A stretch of DNA of 64,000 bases, taken from positions 20,997,090 to 21,061,089 of the forward strand of contig OW679200.1 of assembly GCA_940337035.1 (NCBI GenBank), read 5' to 3'. How positions within the stretch are numbered: position 1 is the first letter of the stretch; each line of letters starts with the position of its first letter. Below, piece by piece: positions 59,279 to 64,000 of this stretch. The notes below the pieces were generated by a model. It saw nothing but the letters and a program-made list of their open reading frames with translations. It did no database searches and was not told the origin of the DNA. Source of the DNA: Agriotes lineatus (lineage: Eukaryota; Arthropoda; Insecta; Coleoptera; Elateridae). The translations under genes were made by a program, and so were the position numbers.

Positions 59279-60099
59279 TTATTATTAACTGTAAATTATG
59301 TTTCGTAATTCGTATTTTTACACTTGTAGAATATAATAGTTATTTATGTATCAAGCACGTAAAACAAGCGTTTTGGCCGGTGGCGTAAAATTTATAGCAC
59401 GAGATGCCGAGTATCGAAGGTTATAACACGACAAGGGCCAAAGACGCTGGTTACGCCTGAGGTGCATACAAGCCTGGGCATAAAATGGTTACTTTTACGC
59501 CGGCGGAGTAACTTGATTAGCTTTCGAATATTTTTTACATTGGCCTTCTTGATTGTCTGGAACTGACGTAGACGTTAATTCTCAATAATCATAATTTTTT
59601 AAATATATATTTATATGTATTAGTTCGGGCGTTTGAAAACAAAATAGCATTCTATTTGGAGTAAAAGTGACTTTCTATGCAATAAAAACGGAACAAATTG
59701 ATAAGATATACTAGTATTTAATAATAACGCTGTTTAAGGTTTAAAACGCAAAAGGAATAACCAATTAGTCTCAGTGGAGTTTAGTAATAAAAATAATAAA
59801 CTACAAATAGAATTACTGAAAATTCATATTTACAAAAGTAAATTAGAAATTCGAAAATTAGAGATTGGTATGGGGCTATGTTTAAACTTGGTTTAAACAC
59901 ACATAAATTTTATTTTCTAAAATTTACGAAATCCAGTTGCTTGTTTTTAAATGCAATTCCCATTTATTAACAAGAAAAAATTTAATGTTGTAATCACTAG
60001 CCTTGCCTCATAATTACTAAATTTAATATGTTTAAATTAGATTAAAACTATATATTTCAGTCCAAATTTACGAAACATTATTCATAATTTAAAAGCCAG
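59279..60099. other. AT-rich; imperfect hairpin at 59367-59448
   Basis: AGCGTTTTGGCC (59367-59378) pairs imperfectly with GGGCCAAAGACGCT (59435-59448), with a further weak inner stem. The rest shows nothing. Confidence 0.35.
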
Positions 60100-60575
60100 T
60101 GTTATTACGCAATCAGACGAGTTAAAGACCAGGAAAAATGCAATTCTGCACTCCATGCACAATACCGACCTACAGTAGTAAGTTCAACGGGCGACCTTCG
60201 CTCTAGCAGGAAATAAAAACTGCACAATTGCTTATCTGCTGTTTTGTAATTTAAACACTCTGGCCTAGTAAACTGTATATATGAACTTTGATATTGTTAC
60301 TGCGTTAAGCATTTTAGTTTTGTATAAATATTAGTTTATTTTCATAATAAAAATCAATCTGCATTTAATGTTTGATTCATTCACTACCCTTTCTAAGCCA
60401 TAATATTTATGGGGCATGAGGCTGTGCTCCAAGGGTGGTTTTTTACTGTCGTCCGTTCAAGTACCATTGACTACATTGGTTTAAAACGTAAACACAGTCT
60501 TGTTTACGTGCTTGACGGATAGAATCAGCGCAAAGTAACGGAATCCTGAAGCAGCCTCTCAGGCAATTCTGTTCA
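60100..60575 (+). repeat. 5' LTR of BEL/Pao retrotransposon (left end uncertain)
   Basis: The right end is firm: CTGTTCA immediately before the primer-binding site. TATAAATA at about 60325 and AATAAAAAT at about 60345 suit promoter and polyadenylation signals. The left end is only a guess at a TG (TGTTATTACG at 60100), because the 3' LTR lies outside the window. Confidence 0.55.
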
Positions 60576-60593
60576 TGGTCCTTCGAGCCGGAT
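60576..60593 (+). other. Primer-binding site, tRNA-Tyr type
   Basis: TGGTCCTTCGAGCCGGAT directly follows the LTR and is complementary to CCA plus the 3' acceptor/T-arm sequence of animal tRNA-Tyr (ending CCGGCTCGAAGGA). Confidence 0.8.
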
Positions 60594-60664
60594 CTGTCTC
60601 CAACTAACGAAAAACCACATCCCGAGAAGAAGACAACATCTGCCAACCACCCAGTTCCCAGAAA

Positions 60665-61609
60665 ATGACCAACAACATGGAGGAATTCAACAACTTAGCT
60701 ATCGCCCAAGAAGAGCTCGCACAGAAGATAAAGCAAATATTATCCAACAGCAAAAAGGACCCTGCCAGCCGAAAAAATGAAGCCTACATCGCCAGTCGCA
60801 ACAAAACGCTGGACAAACTTTGGAACACTGCAACTAAAAATCACGCAGAAATGGGGCAGCTAAGTATTCCAACTCATAATTATTTTAAAACAGGGTATTA
60901 CGACCAAATTAAGGCCATATACGGCGAAGCAAAAAGCTACTTGCAGAGCTGTTCAAAATCAACGGAAATTTCCAACCCCTCCGTAATCAGAACGCAAGAG
61001 GAAATGGTGGCCAACCCCGAGCAAAAGGTTCGTATCCGAAAACTGCAGATTCGGATCCAGAATTTTAAGCAAGCGATGGACGACGCCGAACTAACACAAG
61101 AATTAGGGAGGCCCGCCATCACGACAAGGGAATTAAGAGAAAAATGGGATCGTGTGGTCGAGATGGACGAAGAGGTTATGTCAAACGACATGGCTTCAGA
61201 ACAAATGCACTTCAGTCCTGAATATACTACGTTGGAAGACAGGTATAGAAATTTAATTATTTTATTGCAAGCGCCGACAAGGAACGAGCAAGCAGCAGCC
61301 ATCTCGCTTCCTCAAGTCAAAATTCCCATATACGAGGGAAATTATGAGGAATGGGCCACTTTCAAGGACCTGTTCACCAAATTAGTAGATGACAACCAGA
61401 ATATGGACGATGTCATCAAGATGCAATATTTAAAGACGCATCTTAAGGGAGAGCCAAGCCGACTGATCCAGCATCTAGCTGTTACCCAAGCAAACTACAA
61501 CACCGCCTGGAATCTGCTGCAACAAAGGTATCAAAATAATCGCCTTATTTTAACTAAATTGCTAGATACCATATTCGATCTGCCGGTCCTCTCCAAAGAG
61601 TCAGCCTAA
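60665..61609 (+). CDS. BEL/Pao Gag, ends at in-frame TAA
   Basis: 314 codons from the first ATG after the primer-binding site (an internal ATG follows at codon 5). The N-terminal part is charged and helical. The segment L-P-Q-V-K-I-P-I-Y-E-G-N-Y-E-E-W-A-T-F (about residues 215-233) is the hallmark of the DUF1759 Gag domain of BEL/Pao elements, followed by L-K-T-H-L-K-G-E-P and Y-N-T-A-W-N-L-L-Q-Q-R-Y. The TAA at 61607-61609 falls inside this domain; the same frame stays open beyond it to the window end. Normal elements have one continuous Gag-Pol here, so this is a nonsense mutation or a readthrough site. This is an old retroelement copy, described only. Confidence 0.85.
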   Translation: MTNNMEEFNNLAIAQEELAQKIKQILSNSKKDPASRKNEAYIASRNKTLDKLWNTATKNHAEMGQLSIPTHNYFKTGYYDQIKAIYGEAKSYLQSCSKSTEISNPSVIRTQEEMVANPEQKVRIRKLQIRIQNFKQAMDDAELTQELGRPAITTRELREKWDRVVEMDEEVMSNDMASEQMHFSPEYTTLEDRYRNLIILLQAPTRNEQAAAISLPQVKIPIYEGNYEEWATFKDLFTKLVDDNQNMDDVIKMQYLKTHLKGEPSRLIQHLAVTQANYNTAWNLLQQRYQNNRLILTKLLDTIFDLPVLSKESA

Positions 61610-64000
61610 GGGTTAAAAAGATTGCACGACTCCATCAAGGAATGTGTGGAGGCAATCAAAAATTTAGGCATCTCCACGGACAGTTGGGGTCCGTGGATTA
61701 ACAGAGCTATCGCTCGAAAATGGGATCCTGAAACCAACAAATTATATGAACAGTCGCTTCAATGTCCAAATGAAGTCCAGGATCACCAAAATTTAATGGC
61801 TTTCCTGCAAGTGCGGTTCCAATCCCTAGAATCCATAGATGGAGCTCGAAAGCCCACGCAGGAAAGACCACAGAAGAATTACGCTTCCGCATCCCTAAAT
61901 TGCAAGCTGTGCCATGGAGATCATTACATCGACAACTGTAGCCAATTCCAGAGGCTACCTACCCATGAAAAACTAGAAGCAGTAAAAACCAATCGATTGT
62001 GCTATCGATGCTTGCGGCACGATTCAAATATACCATGTCGTGCCTATTTTAATTGTAGGATCTGTCGCTTCCCGCATCATACACTGCTTCATAAGGCGCA
62101 GCCACCATCAAGGCCGCTCCCTGCCCAAAGGATGAGAACGTCAGCTCATGCAGCAGCTATGAAGACTTCCAACGCTCCAGAAAAGAAGCCGAAGTCGGAC
62201 ATCATCACCGCCAATTTAGGCGCACAGGAGAGCCAAGTTCTACTTGCCACAGCAATGGTTCAAGTAAAGGCAGCATCCGGGATGACTCATCTACTACGAG
62301 TATTAATAGATCCCGGGTCTCAGGGGTCGTTTATCACGGAAGCATCAGCCGAATTATTGGGGTTACCCAGGACCAAGGTTCGAGCTGAAATCACAGGAAT
62401 TGGGAACAGCGAGCCAAAAATTGCCAAATGGAAAATCCCAGGTTTGATCACACCTAGATTTTCAAGTAACTTTTCCCTACCTGTCAATTTACTAATACTT
62501 CCCAAACTTACCAAAGCCATGCCTTCATCCCCCATCCCAAACATAAATATAGATTCCTGGAGCAATACCTTCATCGCCGATCCAACCTTCAACCGACCCG
62601 GTCCTATAGATATAATTCTAGGCGCCGAAGAATATTCAAAAATAATTCTAGAAGGAATCACTAAAACAAAGGATGGCATCTTGGGACAAAATACCAAACT
62701 GGGTTGGGTATTATCTGGAACCATTGGAAGACAGCATAACGACAGCATTAAAGTCAACACCATGGTTGCCAAAATTGGAGAAGAATACCAGTTGCAGAAA
62801 TTCTGGGACACAGAAGAAGTACCCACACAAAGAACACTTTCCCCAAAATATCAGGTACGTGAAAAGAAATTCACAGAATCAGTACAGGAAAGACCGCAGA
62901 AAATCGAAGCTTCCGAAACTCTTAATCATGGAGGTCACTACATCAAAAGCTGTGGTCAGTTCCGAAGTTCACCTACCAATGACAAGCAAACAATCCAGCA
63001 GGTGAAGAAAATATTAACAACCGATCCTACAGCGGAAGAACGAGCAATCGCAGCTGCCAATATAAAGAATACGGAAGTTCAACATCCTGTTATCATCGAA
63101 TGTGAAAAGGTAGCATCTTCTCATCCACAAGAAAATCACCAAGTGCATGGAACCTCCGAAATCCTCACTCACGAAATCCTCGTTCATGAAGTCCGCATCC
63201 ACGAAGTTCCCATTCAGGAAGTTCCCATTCATAAAGTCGATGGACAGAAAGGAAAAGAAATTGCAGGCCACGAAAAAATCGTTGGAACTCCTCCAGATGC
63301 TTCGACAGCAGCTCTTAGCGATGGATGGAGCCAAGAAGTTGCAGCAATAACTGCTGCTAACAACAACACCTCCGAGCCCACTAAAAACTTGACACTCGGT
63401 AATGGACGGAGCCCAGAAGTTACAGCAATAACTGCAGAAAATGGAAAACTCTCCGACTCCATTAAAAACTTGACACCCAGTGGAAAGCAGCACCAAGACT
63501 TGTCGGCAGGGGATGCAGGAAAAGAAAAATCCGACACCAAACACTTCGCACCTAGCGATGGATGGAGTCAAGAAGTTGCAGCAGGAACTGCAGCAATTGA
63601 GAAACCCTCCGAGTTCAATAAACAATTAGCACCTAGTGGAGGGTGGCATCAAGAAATGGCATCAAGAGATGCAGCAAGCGAGCAAACCTCCGAGTTCGCT
63701 AAGCACTTAGCCCCTCGTAGAAGATGGTATCAAGAAGACGGCTTATTAAAGTCTGCGAGGGAAGTTACCGAAGACTCGCAATGTGGAATACCGATGCGGC
63801 ATCTTTTAAAACAGCTAATCTCGGCAAGAGTGATATTAATTATCGTATGCACTCATATAATGTTCGTCTCCAAAGGAAGAGGCAGCCGATGGACGTTGGC
63901 AGGATGTTCCAAACCAATTGGTAACATAGTCAACGAGACCATAACACAAAAGCTCTTTTACAGAAATAGCAAAGGAGCCAGTGTTGCAGCAACCAAACCA
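61610..64000 (+). pseudogene. BEL/Pao Gag-Pol continuation: zinc knuckles, protease, RT start, repeat-rich tail
   Basis: Same frame as the upstream Gag, no further stop to the window end (about 797 codons). Order: rest of the Gag domain; zinc knuckles (C-K-L-C-x4-H-x4-C near 61905; C-Y-R-C-L-R...C-R-I-C-R-F-P-H-H-T near 62000-62085); DUF1758-type aspartic protease (L-I-D-P-G-S-Q-G-S-F near 62305, where D-P-G replaces the common D-T/S-G); L-G-W-V-L-S-G near 62700; F-W-D-T-E-E-V-P near 62800, the usual entry to the RT. After T-E-S-V the RT does not follow. Instead come Q-E-R-P-Q-K text duplicating the region before the first zinc knuckle, short H-E-V-P-I repeats (63160-63235) and about five 30-residue repeats (63300-63730). 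Lacking RT here, this copy is probably non-autonomous. Confidence 0.7.

Noticed and set aside
63014..63625. 203-codon minus-strand frame
   Set aside because: Shadow of the repeat-rich BEL coding strand; no independent motif.

Overview
The window is about 64 kb of AT-rich animal DNA, almost certainly insect. The signs are RTE-type LINEs, mariner/Tc1 relics, a BEL/Pao LTR retrotransposon, a HARBI1 relic, short GT-AG introns and a 100-N scaffold gap at 26893-26992. The order of insect cannot be told from the sequence. No prokaryotic features are present.

Host genes are nearly absent. One good internal exon (7281-7491, +) looks like a synaptotagmin-type C2 domain, and one weak candidate exon lies at 14907-15030 (-). 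Much of the window may therefore be intron or intergenic sequence filled with transposon debris. From 1 to 8 kb there are a LINE scrap, a HARBI1 relic, a 5'-truncated LINE with an (ATT)n tail, a microsatellite-bearing repeat (family A), and an RTE LINE with an exact 15-bp target-site duplication. From 8 to 31 kb the sequence is mostly unassigned and AT-rich, with scattered relics. From 31.5 to 40 kb several broken LINEs lie on both strands; one, on the minus strand, still shows endonuclease, RT and C-terminal pieces but is split by a 1.2-kb GC-richer insert. From 40 to 46 kb there are three mariner-type relics, one of them inserted at TA inside a family A repeat, followed by a family B repeat.

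The most notable region is 48.3-56.2 kb. Two inverted arms of about 0.4 kb, each built from tandem units related to GGACACTACGCCGACC, enclose nested elements and a seven-exon gene (52747-55092). That gene encodes an N-terminal FLYWCH zinc finger, a MULE transposase core and a C-terminal RING-like finger with a terminal C-P-L-D zinc-ligand pair. I interpret this as a large Mutator-like transposon carrying an unusual transposase-RING fusion. One splice acceptor looks mutated, so this copy may be inactive or newly decaying. Nested inside are a TA-flanked foldback element with a GC-rich minisatellite loop, whose empty site is visible in a second copy of its host repeat, and another inverted-repeat element whose right arm is an array of GGACTAAAAACCCC-like units.

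The right end (from about 60.1 kb) holds the 5' part of a BEL/Pao retrotransposon: LTR end, a primer-binding site matching the tRNA-Tyr 3' end, gag with one in-frame stop, zinc knuckles, the aspartic protease, the first residues of RT, and then an in-frame repeat-rich stretch where the RT domain should be. The element runs off the window.
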